Assembly: GCA_947500645.1 (NCBI GenBank)
Contig: CANMSD010000003.1
Coordinates: 370,501 to 434,500 of the forward strand
Reading direction: 5' to 3'
DNA length: 64,000 nt
DNA from: an uncultured Erythrobacter sp.
Lineage (GTDB): Bacteria; Pseudomonadota; Alphaproteobacteria; Sphingomonadales; Sphingomonadaceae
The position numbers were made by a program, and so were the translations under genes. Positions 37,983 through 49,084 of the stretch are shown one piece after another. Positions within the stretch are counted from its first letter, which is position 1; every line of letters begins with the position of its first letter. The notes under the pieces were generated by a model, which had not been told where the DNA came from, did not search any database, and saw only the letters and a program-made list of their open reading frames with translations.

Positions 37983-38783
37983 ATGTCGACGAACAAGAAA
38001 ATCCTGATTTTTGGCTGCGGCAATATGGCGGGCGCAATGTTGGCCGGTTGGCTGGCGGCTGGCGTTGATCCGTCGCGCTTTGTGGTGGTCGATCCAGCAC
38101 TGGAAAAGGCACCGGACGGGGTTGAGCTGCATCGCACGCTTCCGAGCGAGAGCGACCATGATGCCATCCTGTTGGGTGTGAAGCCGCAGCAATTGGATGC
38201 ACTTAAAGGTGATCTCCAATCCGTCGCAGGGCCGGGTAAGGTGGTCTATTCGCTACTCGCCGGGATTACCCTTGATGGCTTGGCCCAAGCCTTTCCCGAT
38301 GCCGCTGCTCATGTGCGGGTCATGCCCAACCTGGCCGCGCGGATCAGGAAATCGCCAGCTATCCTGACCGAGCGCGGACTGGATCGGGCCGGGCGTGATG
38401 CGACTTTCGCTTTGTTCGATCACCTTGGCAGCGCACTTTGGCTCGAGAATGAAGAGCAGTTCAATTTGGTCACCGCGCTCGCGGGATCGGGTCCGGGCTT
38501 CGTCTATCGCTTTATCGATGCGCTCGCTGGCGCAGCGGTGGACCTTGGCCTCGAACGGGCCTCGGCAGATCGACTTGCGCTGATTACAGTGGAAGGCGCG
38601 GCACGGCTCGCAGGAGGTGCCGGCGCCTCTCCCGGGGAATTGGCCGATCGTGTCGCAAGCCCGGGGGGAATGACCCGCGAAGGCTTAAACGTGCTGGATG
38701 ATGATCAGGTGTTGCGGCGCCTGTTGACAGCGGTTCTGGATGCGACCGCCAAAAAAGGCGATCAACTCGCTAAAAACGCTTGA
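37983..38783 (+). CDS. proC: Pyrroline-5-carboxylate reductase
   Basis: The enzyme (266-268 residues) reduces 1-pyrroline-5-carboxylate to proline with NAD(P)H. The Rossmann loop is FGCGNMAGAMLAGWL. The C-terminal helical domain carries TALAGSGPGFVYRF and SPGGMTREGLNVL, both family signatures. Two in-frame ATGs (37977 and 37983) are possible; GGAAAGGG fits the second better. With proB at 44255 the window encodes two steps of proline synthesis, though not in one operon. Confidence 0.95.
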   Translation: MSTNKKILIFGCGNMAGAMLAGWLAAGVDPSRFVVVDPALEKAPDGVELHRTLPSESDHDAILLGVKPQQLDALKGDLQSVAGPGKVVYSLLAGITLDGLAQAFPDAAAHVRVMPNLAARIRKSPAILTERGLDRAGRDATFALFDHLGSALWLENEEQFNLVTALAGSGPGFVYRFIDALAGAAVDLGLERASADRLALITVEGAARLAGGAGASPGELADRVASPGGMTREGLNVLDDDQVLRRLLTAVLDATAKKGDQLAKNA

Positions 38784-38918
38784 GAATATCTCGTTTGAAC
38801 AGCGTTAACGCTCAGCAACCTTTGCTAACCGGTTTCGCTTGAAATTCGGCGAGAAAATCACGATATTGTGCCTCAACGGCGCGTATGTCCGCGCCTGCTA
38901 TGAACAATAGGGATTACC

Positions 38919-39671
38919 ATGGCTGATTGGAAAGAAACTCAATCACAGCAGAATTTCGGTTCGGTTCCACGCTCTGGCGGGGATCTGGCCGGTGTTACAT
39001 ATGATGAGGGCCTGCGTCAGTACATGCTCTCGATCTACAACTACATGACGTCGGGCGTGCTGTTGACCGGTATCGTCGCGATCCTGTTTTCCTGGGGCGG
39101 CATGGAATCGCCAGCGGCGTGGCTTGCCATCAATGGCGGTCTGCTGTTCTGGGCGGTTAAGCTTGCTCCGCTCGCCTTCATCCTCGCGATGAGCTTTGGT
39201 TTGCACAAGATGAGCCAGACGACGCTGCAGATCGTCTTCTGGTCGTTTGCGACGGTGATGGGCCTGTCGATGTCGACGATTTTCCTCGTCTACACGGGTG
39301 AATCAATCGCCGTAACGTTCTTCGCCACTGCCGGTGCCTTCGCAGGCCTGTCGCTGTGGGGCTACACCACGAAGAAAGACATTTCCGGCTGGGGTAGCTT
39401 CCTGATCATGGGCGTGATCGGCCTGATCATCGCGATGGTCATCAACCTCTTCCTGGGTTCGGAAACGATGGCCTTCGTCATAAGCGGCCTGGGCGTGCTG
39501 ATCTTCGCTGGTCTCACCGCTTACGATACGCAGATGCTGAAGAACCAGTATCAGCATGTTCGCGGAACACCGTTCATGGGTAAGGCCGTGATTATGGGTG
39601 CTACCAACCTGTATCTCGACTTCGTCAACATGTTCATGTTCCTGCTGCAATTCCTCGGCAGCCGCGACTGA
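38919..39671 (+). CDS. Bax inhibitor-1 (YccA/YbhL) family membrane protein
   Basis: The 250-residue protein has seven hydrophobic segments and the family ending YLDFVNMFMFLLQFLGSRD, with the TAYDTQMLK motif before the last helix. Bacterial members are linked with FtsH control (YccA) or pH-dependent ion leak. The 30-residue N-terminus is soluble. A strong terminator hairpin follows at 39750-39780. Confidence 0.92.
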   Translation: MADWKETQSQQNFGSVPRSGGDLAGVTYDEGLRQYMLSIYNYMTSGVLLTGIVAILFSWGGMESPAAWLAINGGLLFWAVKLAPLAFILAMSFGLHKMSQTTLQIVFWSFATVMGLSMSTIFLVYTGESIAVTFFATAGAFAGLSLWGYTTKKDISGWGSFLIMGVIGLIIAMVINLFLGSETMAFVISGLGVLIFAGLTAYDTQMLKNQYQHVRGTPFMGKAVIMGATNLYLDFVNMFMFLLQFLGSRD

Positions 39672-39749
39672 TCTGATACTTCGCACGAGGTAACGGCTCC
39701 GCAGAACGTATGCAGGGCCGCACTCGTCGCTAGAAGCTTGCAACTGTTG

Positions 39750-39784
39750 ATGCCCGGGGCGTTCATGCGCTCCGGGCATTTGCT
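39750..39784 (+). terminator. Terminator hairpin downstream of the Bax inhibitor-1 family gene
   Basis: TGCCCGGGGCG (39751-39761) pairs with CGCTCCGGGCA (39768-39778) around a 6-base loop, with one G-T pair. TTTGCTTTG follows. It is about 80 bases past the stop codon. Confidence 0.65.
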
Positions 39785-39891
39785 TTGAGACTTAGGCGCA
39801 TTAACGCATTGTGCTTCAGCAAAGGGCAAGGCGCGCTGGTGCAGCTTGCGCAGATAGCCCGGGGCAAAAACAATATGAGGCGAGTTTTTAG

Positions 39892-40863
39892 ATGAGCGCA
39901 GCACAGCTGGTGACCAAGCCAGTCAAGCCAATTCAGTATGTCCCAAGCCATCAGGCAAAAGAGACTTCACCTTCGGCACAAAGCAGGCTGGGGAAGCTGG
40001 GTCTTCGCATCGTCACAGTGGCTACAGGAGCGGCCTTGCTCGGCGCTTGTGTCACCCCGCCGCCTCCGCCGCCTCCACCGCCGCCTCCACCACCTCCGCC
40101 GGCGGAGATCATTCCTTACCGACCATTGCCGCCGCAGGGCGCGTCCTATGTGATGGAAATCCCGTCTGTCGGGCTGGATGGCAAACGCATGACGATCAAT
40201 CGCGGGATCAGCGATGATGAGAAAGTGTGGCACTTCCGCTCTGCGTGGAACGTGGCCGCGCTCAATTGCACATCGGCTCGCAATCAGCCGGTGCTGGGCG
40301 CATACAGCGACTACATCAAAAAGCACGCCCGTGCTCTGAAGCGCGTCAACGACCGAATCGACCGGGTCTATCGCAGTCAGCTTAGCTCGCGGCGCGGAGC
40401 CATAATGGCGCGCGAAAGCAAGATGACGAGCGTCTACAACTTCTTCGCTCTTCCACCTGCAAGGCGCGGGTTCTGTGCGACCGCGCTGGATATTTCGAAC
40501 CGCTATCTCGCAACGCCCGATCAGGATCCGATTGGTTTCGCGCTGGCCAATTTCGCGCTGATCGAGGGGCCGTTCGATCAGTTCTTTACCGATTATGAGA
40601 CTTATGAGCGCGAATCCGCCGCCTGGGATGCTAGATATGGCGAGCGCTATGGTTCGTCTCAGCCAGGCTGGGTCGCAGTGCAGGCCGCACGTGGCGGTAA
40701 TGTTGGAGCGACCGTGCAACCGACTGGCTTTGTCGCCGACCCTGAAACCAGCGGCAACGCAGAGGTACCGATCGTGCCCGCATCAGAGGACACCGTGTCT
40801 CAGCCGGTGATCGAGCCTATTCCCGATGCGGATCCGGCGGCTGCTGAACCGGGTTCCAATTAG
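39892..40863 (+). CDS. Polyproline lipoprotein-like envelope protein
   Basis: This 323-residue protein is not assigned to a named family. A hydrophobic stretch (about residues 38-52) ends in a lipobox LLGAC (Cys53), followed by 15 consecutive prolines (residues 56-70). The downstream 250 residues form an alpha/beta-looking domain with two cysteines (NCTSAR and FCATAL) and an acidic, Pro-rich end. The 37-residue lead before the hydrophobic stretch is long for a lipoprotein signal, and no internal ATG would shorten it. The polyproline run needs EF-P for smooth translation. Outer-membrane spanning or wall-facing roles are inference. Confidence 0.6.
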   Translation: MSAAQLVTKPVKPIQYVPSHQAKETSPSAQSRLGKLGLRIVTVATGAALLGACVTPPPPPPPPPPPPPPPAEIIPYRPLPPQGASYVMEIPSVGLDGKRMTINRGISDDEKVWHFRSAWNVAALNCTSARNQPVLGAYSDYIKKHARALKRVNDRIDRVYRSQLSSRRGAIMARESKMTSVYNFFALPPARRGFCATALDISNRYLATPDQDPIGFALANFALIEGPFDQFFTDYETYERESAAWDARYGERYGSSQPGWVAVQAARGGNVGATVQPTGFVADPETSGNAEVPIVPASEDTVSQPVIEPIPDADPAAAEPGSN

Positions 40864-40907
40864 GTAGCGCTTGCGCCCGAACTCGAAGCGCACTAACCGC
40901 AATCCCG

Positions 40908-41087
40908 CACTTCGGTAACGGGAATGCGGTGCGCACTTACTTGGTGCAAATCCGCGGCTGTCCCTGCAACTGTAAGCGGTGAGTGTTTGGTTTGCGCGGT
41001 CCATCCGGATCGCAGCCACTGGAGCAAAGCTCTGGGAAGGTAAGAACCACACGCGGAGAACCGTGAGCCAGGAGACCGACCGAAGCG
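40908..41087 (+). ncRNA. Cobalamin (B12) riboswitch
   Basis: The conserved core is visible: GGGAATGCGGTGCG (about 40920-40933), AATCCGCGGCTGTCCCTGCA with AACTGTAAGCGG after it (40949-40979), GCCACTGG (41014-41021), CTGGGAAGG and the B12 box GAGCCAGGAGACC (41065-41077). The closing P1 stem is formed by CTTCGGT (40910-40916) and ACCGAAG (41079-41085), a perfect 7 bp match. It lies about 130 bases before a BtuB-like receptor gene, so adenosylcobalamin should lower expression of that uptake gene. Confidence 0.95.
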
Positions 41088-41217
41088 CGTCGCTCATGCT
41101 TGGCCCAGGGTTTGGCCCGGCACGAAATGACACGCGAAGACTTTCGTCGAGCGACATCATTGGGCTGCGTGGAGGCTTTCTTCGCGCTGCTCGTCGCTTT
41201 GTGACGGAGGAACTTAC

Positions 41218-43164
41218 GTGAAGAAATTACTTTTGTGTGGCGCTGCATTCGCGGCGTTGGGTTGGAACGCGCCTGCATTAGCGCAGCAGGGCAGCGAGGT
41301 AGAAAGAGAGAATGTTGATCTCGTCTTCTACCACGAAAAGCGGCAAGATATTCTGGTTGCCGCGAGCCGGGCAGATGAAATCCTTTCCTTGGACGACTAC
41401 ACCGGCTCTGCGTCCGTCATCACGCTGGAGCAGCTTGATCAACGCCAAGTTCGCAATATCGCGGAGGTGCTGCGCGATGTTCCCGGTGTCGCGGTCAGCG
41501 AAGTGGCGGGGCAGACGCAAATCCGCTTGCGCGGGTCGGAGGCCAATCACGTCCTGGTTCTGGTCGACGGGATTGAGGTGTCGGATCCGTTCGCAGGCGA
41601 GTTCGATATTGGCACTTTGCAGGCAGAGATTGGCAGCCGGGTCGAGGTGTTGCGTGGCCCGCAATCCGCGCTCTACGGCTCGGACGCGATTGGCGGCGTT
41701 GTCACCTACGAAAGTGCATCAGGACGCGATCTTGATGGCTTTTCTGCGCGGGTAGAGGGCGGCACGCAGGACACGATCAACGCATCTGCTCGGCTAGGTG
41801 CCGCGGGCGATGCGTGGGACGTGGCACTCAGCGGCACCATCGTCAGTACGGACGGCCAGCCCAATGCTCGCGGCGGCACGCGTGATATCGGGCGCGACAG
41901 CTACACGCTTTCTGGCAAGGGTGCTTTCGAAGCAACCGATGGCCTGAAGTTCCGCGCCGCCGCGCGCTACGTCCAGACTGAGGGCGAGTTCAACAATTCG
42001 GAGTCGGACACGACCAGTGCCAATTTTGGCCTGATTGTCGACAGCCCCGACGTGCGCTTCGAAAACGAGGCGGTTTACGCTCTGATCGGCGCGCAGTTCG
42101 AGGTGTTGGAAGGGCGTTGGACGCATGATCTCTCGGCGCAAATCGCCGACATCAACCGCGATACTTTCGGTCCTTCTGGCCGCACCAGCGGCAGCGAGGG
42201 AGACCGTCTCAAGCTGTCTTACGTGTCTGCTTTCGATATCGCGGATGGGCATTCGCTGACATTCGCGGCCGATTGGGAGCGCGAGCGGTTCCGCAATGAC
42301 GATCCATCAGGTTTCGCCTCCACGGACCGTCAGCAGATCGAAAATATCGGCCTGGTTGGCGAATATCGCTATTCCGGCGACCGTTTCGATTTCTCCGCTG
42401 CGCTGCGCCACGATATCAACGATCGTTTCGCCGATGAAACGACGTTTCGCGTCGGTGCTGGCTACCGCATTACGGACAGCACGCGGCTGCGCGGTTCCAT
42501 CGGTTCGGGCATCAAGAACCCTGGCTTTTTCGAGCTGTTCGGTTTCTTCGACGGCCAGTTTATCGGCAACGAAGACCTTCAGCCGGAAAAATCGACTGGC
42601 TGGGAAGTTGGCCTGGATCAGGAATTTGCCGGTGGCGATGTCCGGCTCTCGGCGACCTATTTCGACAGCGAGCTGGAGGACGAGATTTTCACGACCTTCC
42701 CGCCGCCCACTTTCATCGCAACTCCCGCAAACCGTGAAACCGATAGCGAGCAGCATGGGGTGGAGCTGTCGGCCAACGCGAGGCTTGGTGCCGGTTTCAG
42801 CGTGGACGCGGCCTATACTTTTCTCGACGCAGAAGAGGATGGGGTGACTGAGGTGCGGCGGCCGGAAGACGTCTTCTCTGCAGCTTTTAACTGGACTCAC
42901 CCGCGTGACATTGCCTCCGCGACCTTGGTCGTCCGGCATAATGGCGCCGCGGAGGATCTGGCCTTCACCGACCCCAGCTTCATTCCCGTGCGAGTGACGC
43001 TGGATGACTACACGCTCGTCAATCTGGCGGGTGAAGTGGAGCTGTTCGACGGTGTCAGCGCCTTTGGCCGGATCGATAATCTGCTCGGCAATAGCTATGA
43101 GCAGGTGTTCAGTTTCGTTTCGCCGGGACGCAGCGCGGTGATCGGCATTGAGGCGCGGTTTTAG
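41218..43164 (+). CDS. btuB: TonB-dependent vitamin B12 receptor (BtuB-like)
   Basis: The 648-residue outer-membrane receptor has a signal peptide (cleavage near PALAQQ), a plug domain (about residues 50-160 with ITLEQLDQRQVRNIAEVL, RLRGSEANHVLVLVDGIEV and the SALYGSDAIGGVV block; landmarks LRGSEANHV and LYGSDAIGG) and a 22-strand barrel ending in phenylalanine (GIEARF). It starts at GTG 41218 after ACGGAGGA. The cobalamin riboswitch just upstream strongly supports B12 as the ligand. No BtuCDF transporter genes are adjacent. Confidence 0.92.
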   Translation: MKKLLLCGAAFAALGWNAPALAQQGSEVERENVDLVFYHEKRQDILVAASRADEILSLDDYTGSASVITLEQLDQRQVRNIAEVLRDVPGVAVSEVAGQTQIRLRGSEANHVLVLVDGIEVSDPFAGEFDIGTLQAEIGSRVEVLRGPQSALYGSDAIGGVVTYESASGRDLDGFSARVEGGTQDTINASARLGAAGDAWDVALSGTIVSTDGQPNARGGTRDIGRDSYTLSGKGAFEATDGLKFRAAARYVQTEGEFNNSESDTTSANFGLIVDSPDVRFENEAVYALIGAQFEVLEGRWTHDLSAQIADINRDTFGPSGRTSGSEGDRLKLSYVSAFDIADGHSLTFAADWERERFRNDDPSGFASTDRQQIENIGLVGEYRYSGDRFDFSAALRHDINDRFADETTFRVGAGYRITDSTRLRGSIGSGIKNPGFFELFGFFDGQFIGNEDLQPEKSTGWEVGLDQEFAGGDVRLSATYFDSELEDEIFTTFPPPTFIATPANRETDSEQHGVELSANARLGAGFSVDAAYTFLDAEEDGVTEVRRPEDVFSAAFNWTHPRDIASATLVVRHNGAAEDLAFTDPSFIPVRVTLDDYTLVNLAGEVELFDGVSAFGRIDNLLGNSYEQVFSFVSPGRSAVIGIEARF

Positions 43165-43208
43165 GCTGCGAACTTAAGACACTCGCAATTCATCGAGGAA
43201 ATGCATAG

Positions 43209-45381
<2,173 letters not shown>

Positions 45382-45385
<4 letters not shown>

Positions 45386-46353
45386 CCATTGCGATCACCG
45401 GCGCGACCGGATTTGTCGGGCAGGCGGTGCTGGATGCAGCTGAGCGGGCCGAGACGTCAGTCCGCGCGCTGACGCGGCGCGAACAACCTACGCGCGCCGG
45501 CGTCACATGGGCGCAAGGGACCCTAGACGACGCCGAGAGTTTGACGGATTTGGTCGCCGGAGCTGATTCCGTGATCCACATCGCCGGCCTTACCAACACG
45601 CCCGATCCCGCCGAATTCGAAGCGGCCAATGTCACGGGCACGCAGAACATGATCGCCGCGACGAAGGAAGCGGGCGTGAAGCGGTTTGTGTTTGTGTCCT
45701 CGCTGTCCGCTCGCGAGCCTGATCTCTCGGCCTATGGCGCGTCGAAGGCGCGGGCAGAGACTCTGGTCGAGGCGAGCGGTCTCGACTGGACCACGGTGCG
45801 CCCGCCTGCGGTTTATGGCCCGCGCGACACCGATATGTTCGAGCTGTTTCGTAGTGCTAAGTGGGGCATCGTGCCGCTGCCACCGCGCGGTGCGACGTCG
45901 ATCATCCATGTCGATGATCTCGCGTGTTTGTTGATGACCCTAGCCACCCACTCCCTCCACCCTTCCACCCGGAGCCTATCGGGAGACAATCCGGGTGGAA
46001 GGGTGGAGGGCGCGGGTGGCTTGGCACGCCGCAAAGTATTCGAGCCTGATGATGGCCGCGAAGGTGGGTGGAGTCACAAGGAACTGGCCCACGCGATCGG
46101 CAAGTCGATGGGGCGCAAGGTCTTCGCGCCGAACCTGCCGGCCAATGTGCTGGATTTGGCAGCGACCGCCGACAAGCTGCTGCGCGGCGATAAGGCGAAG
46201 CTGACACCGGATCGGGTCGGCTACATGTGCCATCCCAATTGGGTCGTCCGCTCGCAAAAGGCGGTTCCGGCCAAGCTCTGGCAACCGCGCATTTCCGGAG
46301 AGGCAGGCCTCGCCATGACCGCCAAATGGTACCGCGACGAGGGGTGGCTCTAA
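45382..46353 (+). CDS. NAD-dependent epimerase/reductase with an in-frame palindromic element
   Basis: The 323-residue extended SDR begins with the Rossmann motif ITGATGFVGQAVLD, has the YGASKARAE active-site stretch (Tyr and Lys spaced YxxxK) and continues with a substrate domain. Residues 188-213 (starting at Ala188, ending at Gly213) are encoded exactly by one copy of the 78 bp palindromic element; the flanking protein (IHVDDLACLLMTL before, FEPDDGREGGWSHKEL after) reads as normal family sequence. The insert is Gly/Ser/Arg-rich and probably a surface loop. The start overlaps the proB stop by four bases. The substrate is unknown. Confidence 0.82.
45943..46020 (+). repeat. Palindromic element copy 1 (inside the epimerase gene)
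   Basis: Arms 45943-45973 and 45990-46020 (31 bases each) match at all but two positions. The outer end begins GCCACCCACTCCCTCCACCC and the second arm begins TCCGGGTGGAAGGGTGGAGG. The centre GCCTATCGGGAGACAA gives it direction, the same as copy 3. The element is 78 bp, or 26 codons, and starts on the first base of a codon. Confidence 0.9.
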
Positions 46354-46444
46354 AGGAGCGCTACCAAATCGCGGCTATCTCGGCGCACCATCATTTGCTA
46401 CCTCCTGTGGATCAATCCGCGCAGATCGACTGGGGAGAGCAGTT

Positions 46445-47740
46445 GTGGAGGGAGTCGAGACTTGGATGGGTCTAATCGCCGGTATTCTCGCGATTGCTGC
46501 CGTTATCGTGTCACTCACACGGCATTTGACCCAAGTGCAAGCAAAGGCCGAACGAGCGAAGATTGAGCGCGAAAACGCCTCTCTGCAAGAGCGCGTTGAA
46601 GAAGCTGAAGCTCGCTGCAGCCAGCTATCCGATCAGATCCAAATCGCTGGCGAAGCGGGCCAGGCTGCGATGGCACAAAAGGCCGCGATCGACGCGGAGC
46701 TGCGTCGCCTCATGCAAGTGTTCGGAGCCAGCGGCGGTTCAGTGTATGTCCCGGTGCGGGGGACGCGAGGGGATGTTCGCGGTTTGGCGTTTCTCTCTAT
46801 CGAGCCATACAGTATCGAGACACAGCAGCTTCGTTCCAAACTGATACCTCTCAAGAGCCTCGCCGGAAGAAGTTTTGAAGCTTCGGACAGCTTCATTGTC
46901 AGCAACGTGTCGCAGCACGCAGACCATTTCAAAGCGGCCGAACAAATAAGCTCTTACGCGCCTGCAATGACCCTCAGCCATGCGTTATTGGCTGAAGGTG
47001 AACCTGTCGGGGTTTTGCAGTTACTCAGCAGGGAAGGCGAGCAGGGGTTCGCCGAAGAGGACCTGCAGCGGGTCGCCGCAGCGGCGACCGATCTGGCAAG
47101 CAATCTCGCTGTGCTCACAAAGAGTGGCGACTATCTCAAGTGGTTGGGCATTAGTGCCGACGACGATGCAACGCACGGCTCGGTGATCTATTTCGATCTT
47201 TCCAGTTCGTCCCTATTGTTCCAGGAATTGTCGTCGAGCTTCGCTCTGCAATTGCTCAATGAATATTTCGAGGCGATGTGTGAGGCTGCCTTCAATGCTG
47301 GCGCAACGCTCGACAATTATACTGGCGATGGAGCGCTTCTGCGCTTCAATGTACCGCGCCGGCAACCTCAGCACGAGCTGGCAGCGATCAGCGCGGCACT
47401 TGAAATGCAACGCGAATTCTCGTCGATCCGTGAGTACTGGACCGCCATCAGTCCGCAGTTCGGGGAATTGCAGCATCGTGCTGGGATCGCGACCGGCCCC
47501 TTGCTTCCTGCGAGCTTGGGACATTCGCAAGTGCAGAGCTTGACTGTTATTGGCTATCCGATTGCGATCGCTGCCGCCTTGTGTGAGCTCGCGCCGCGTG
47601 ACAGGTCGGTTCTTTTTGCCAGTGCTGAAACGATCAAAGCGGCCGGAAACAGGGTGATCTGTGACCCGATTGGACTGCCTGAAAACAGCAAGGTACGGCG
47701 GTTTACGACGTCAGCCTTCGAAGTCACCGCGATCCGCTAA
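46445..47740 (+). CDS. GAF and class III nucleotidyl cyclase domain protein, active site altered
   Basis: Counting from GTG 46445 this is a 431-residue protein; ATG 46466 (MGLIAGIL) is an alternative with GGAGGGAG upstream. An N-terminal helix (about 8-25) probably anchors it in the membrane. A coiled coil (about 28-85) and a GAF-like domain (about 88-225) follow. A class III cyclase domain (about 242-400) keeps both metal aspartates, Asp251 (VIYFDLSS) and Asp295 (NYTGDGALL). The transition-state Asn and Arg of the usual VNLAARL motif are Ala374 and Ala378 in GYPIAIAAALCEL. It may be a degenerate or unusual cyclase. It converges on cysH. Confidence 0.8.
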   Translation: MEGVETWMGLIAGILAIAAVIVSLTRHLTQVQAKAERAKIERENASLQERVEEAEARCSQLSDQIQIAGEAGQAAMAQKAAIDAELRRLMQVFGASGGSVYVPVRGTRGDVRGLAFLSIEPYSIETQQLRSKLIPLKSLAGRSFEASDSFIVSNVSQHADHFKAAEQISSYAPAMTLSHALLAEGEPVGVLQLLSREGEQGFAEEDLQRVAAAATDLASNLAVLTKSGDYLKWLGISADDDATHGSVIYFDLSSSSLLFQELSSSFALQLLNEYFEAMCEAAFNAGATLDNYTGDGALLRFNVPRRQPQHELAAISAALEMQREFSSIREYWTAISPQFGELQHRAGIATGPLLPASLGHSQVQSLTVIGYPIAIAAALCELAPRDRSVLFASAETIKAAGNRVICDPIGLPENSKVRRFTTSAFEVTAIR

Positions 47741-47758
47741 GCAAACAGTAGCACGAGG

Positions 47759-48550
47759 CTACAAGAACGGTTCTTCGCCTGGCTTGTGGATGCCGCATTC
47801 GGTCTTGTCCCAACCCTTCCAGCGACCTGAACGCGGGTCTTCGCCATCGGCTACCTTATTGGTGCAGGGGGCGCAGCCGATAGAGGGATAACCCTCCGCC
47901 ACCAGCGGATGGCGCGGCAGGTCATGCTCTTCGAAATAGGTGCTTATCGCGTCTGCGTCCCAATCGATCAGCGGGTTGATCTTGAGCCGGCCCTGCGCGT
48001 CCGAGTTATCGATCTCGAAGCGTGGCAGGTTTGCGCGTGTGCTCGACTGGAACGCCTTGCGCCCAGTGAAGCTGGCGTCATAGTTCGCGAGCGCCTTGGC
48101 AAGCGGGATCACCTTACGGATTTCGCAGCAGCCATCGGGATCGTAAGACCAGCGCAGGCCGCTCTCGTCCTTCTTGGCCAGCTCTGCCTCGTCCGGCGTC
48201 AGCACAATCAGATTAGTGAGACCAATTTTTTCAACCACTTCATCGCGATATTTGAGCGTCTCTTCGAAGTGCTTGCCGGTGTCGAGAAACAGGACTGGCA
48301 CGTTCGGATCGACCTGCGCGACGAGGTGCAGCAGAACCGCACTTTCGGCACCGAAGCTAGAAACGATGGCGATATCTCCGGCAAGATCGCCCTCGATCAC
48401 GCCTTTTAGCATTTCCAGCGTGCTCGATCCGCGGAACATGCGGTTGAGGCGCACCGCATCATGCTCGGTAAAGCGTGGGCCGGTGTCGAGCCGGTCAACC
48501 GCTCGGTCCCGCGCCTGATCGGTGATTAGGGGGGCTTCGGGCTTATTCAT
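47759..48550 (-). CDS. cysH: Assimilatory APS reductase (CysH family)
   Basis: The 263-residue enzyme reduces activated sulfate to sulfite with thioredoxin. P-loop-like SSFGAESAVLLH and DTGKHFEETL are present. The Cys-Cys pair in GCCEIRKVIPL and the C-x-x-C in GCAPCTNKV are the four 4Fe-4S ligands that mark APS reductases rather than PAPS reductases, and the catalytic ECGIH motif is near the end. The ATG at 48550 follows CAGGAG; the longer frame was refused. It overlaps the DUF934 gene by eight bases. Confidence 0.93.
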   Translation of the reverse strand: MNKPEAPLITDQARDRAVDRLDTGPRFTEHDAVRLNRMFRGSSTLEMLKGVIEGDLAGDIAIVSSFGAESAVLLHLVAQVDPNVPVLFLDTGKHFEETLKYRDEVVEKIGLTNLIVLTPDEAELAKKDESGLRWSYDPDGCCEIRKVIPLAKALANYDASFTGRKAFQSSTRANLPRFEIDNSDAQGRLKINPLIDWDADAISTYFEEHDLPRHPLVAEGYPSIGCAPCTNKVADGEDPRSGRWKGWDKTECGIHKPGEEPFL

Positions 48551-48995
48551 GCCGCAGCTCCTGAATAGTTCTGCGCCCATCAGCCGCGCTTTGATAGACG
48601 TTGTCCCACTGCGCAAAGGCGCGCTTGGCGTCGTCCTCGTCGAGCGGTTTGTCCGGGGCAAAAGCGTCAAATCCGCAGCGGCGCATATGACTCAGCTGGT
48701 CAATCAGCACATCGCCGACCGCGCGCAACTCGCCGGTGTAGCCTGCTTCGCGCAGGATCCGGGCAGCGGAATAGCCACGCCCGTCGCCGAAGCTCGGGAA
48801 GTTCACTTCGACGAGCGCGAGGCGATCGAGGAAGGGTAATAGCACGCGGGCATCATCGCCAGGCTCGATCCGCACGGCGGTGGCATTGGTTTGATCGCAG
48901 CAGGCATCGACCGTCACCGTGCCGTGGTCGGCCACTTCATCTTCCCGGAAGCGGAATTGCACCTCATCGGGGGATGTTCCGAGATCAGTTGCCAT
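48543..48995 (-). CDS. DUF934 family protein of the sulfate reduction cluster
   Basis: The 150-residue protein matches DUF934, a family found almost always next to sulfite reductase and CysH. Landmarks: LPFLDRLALVEVNFPSFGDGRGYS (landmark FPSFGDGRGYS) followed by ILREAGYTGELRAVGDVL and the MRRCGFDAF stretch. Its biochemical role is not settled; an accessory role in sulfite reduction is inferred from context. It lies between cysI and cysH. Confidence 0.88.
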   Translation of the reverse strand: MATDLGTSPDEVQFRFREDEVADHGTVTVDACCDQTNATAVRIEPGDDARVLLPFLDRLALVEVNFPSFGDGRGYSAARILREAGYTGELRAVGDVLIDQLSHMRRCGFDAFAPDKPLDEDDAKRAFAQWDNVYQSAADGRRTIQELRHE

Positions 48996-49084
48996 TCTGG
49001 CCTCCTATTGAAACTTCGCCGCTAACAATTTGGGCATGGAAATGGACTTGTTTATCCGCAAACTCGGCGGTCCTGAGGCCTCGC

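Noticed and set aside
40979..41221. Open frame of 80 codons between the polyproline gene and btuB
   Set aside because: It lies across the cobalamin riboswitch core and B12 box, has no family-like sequence, and is better explained as leader RNA.
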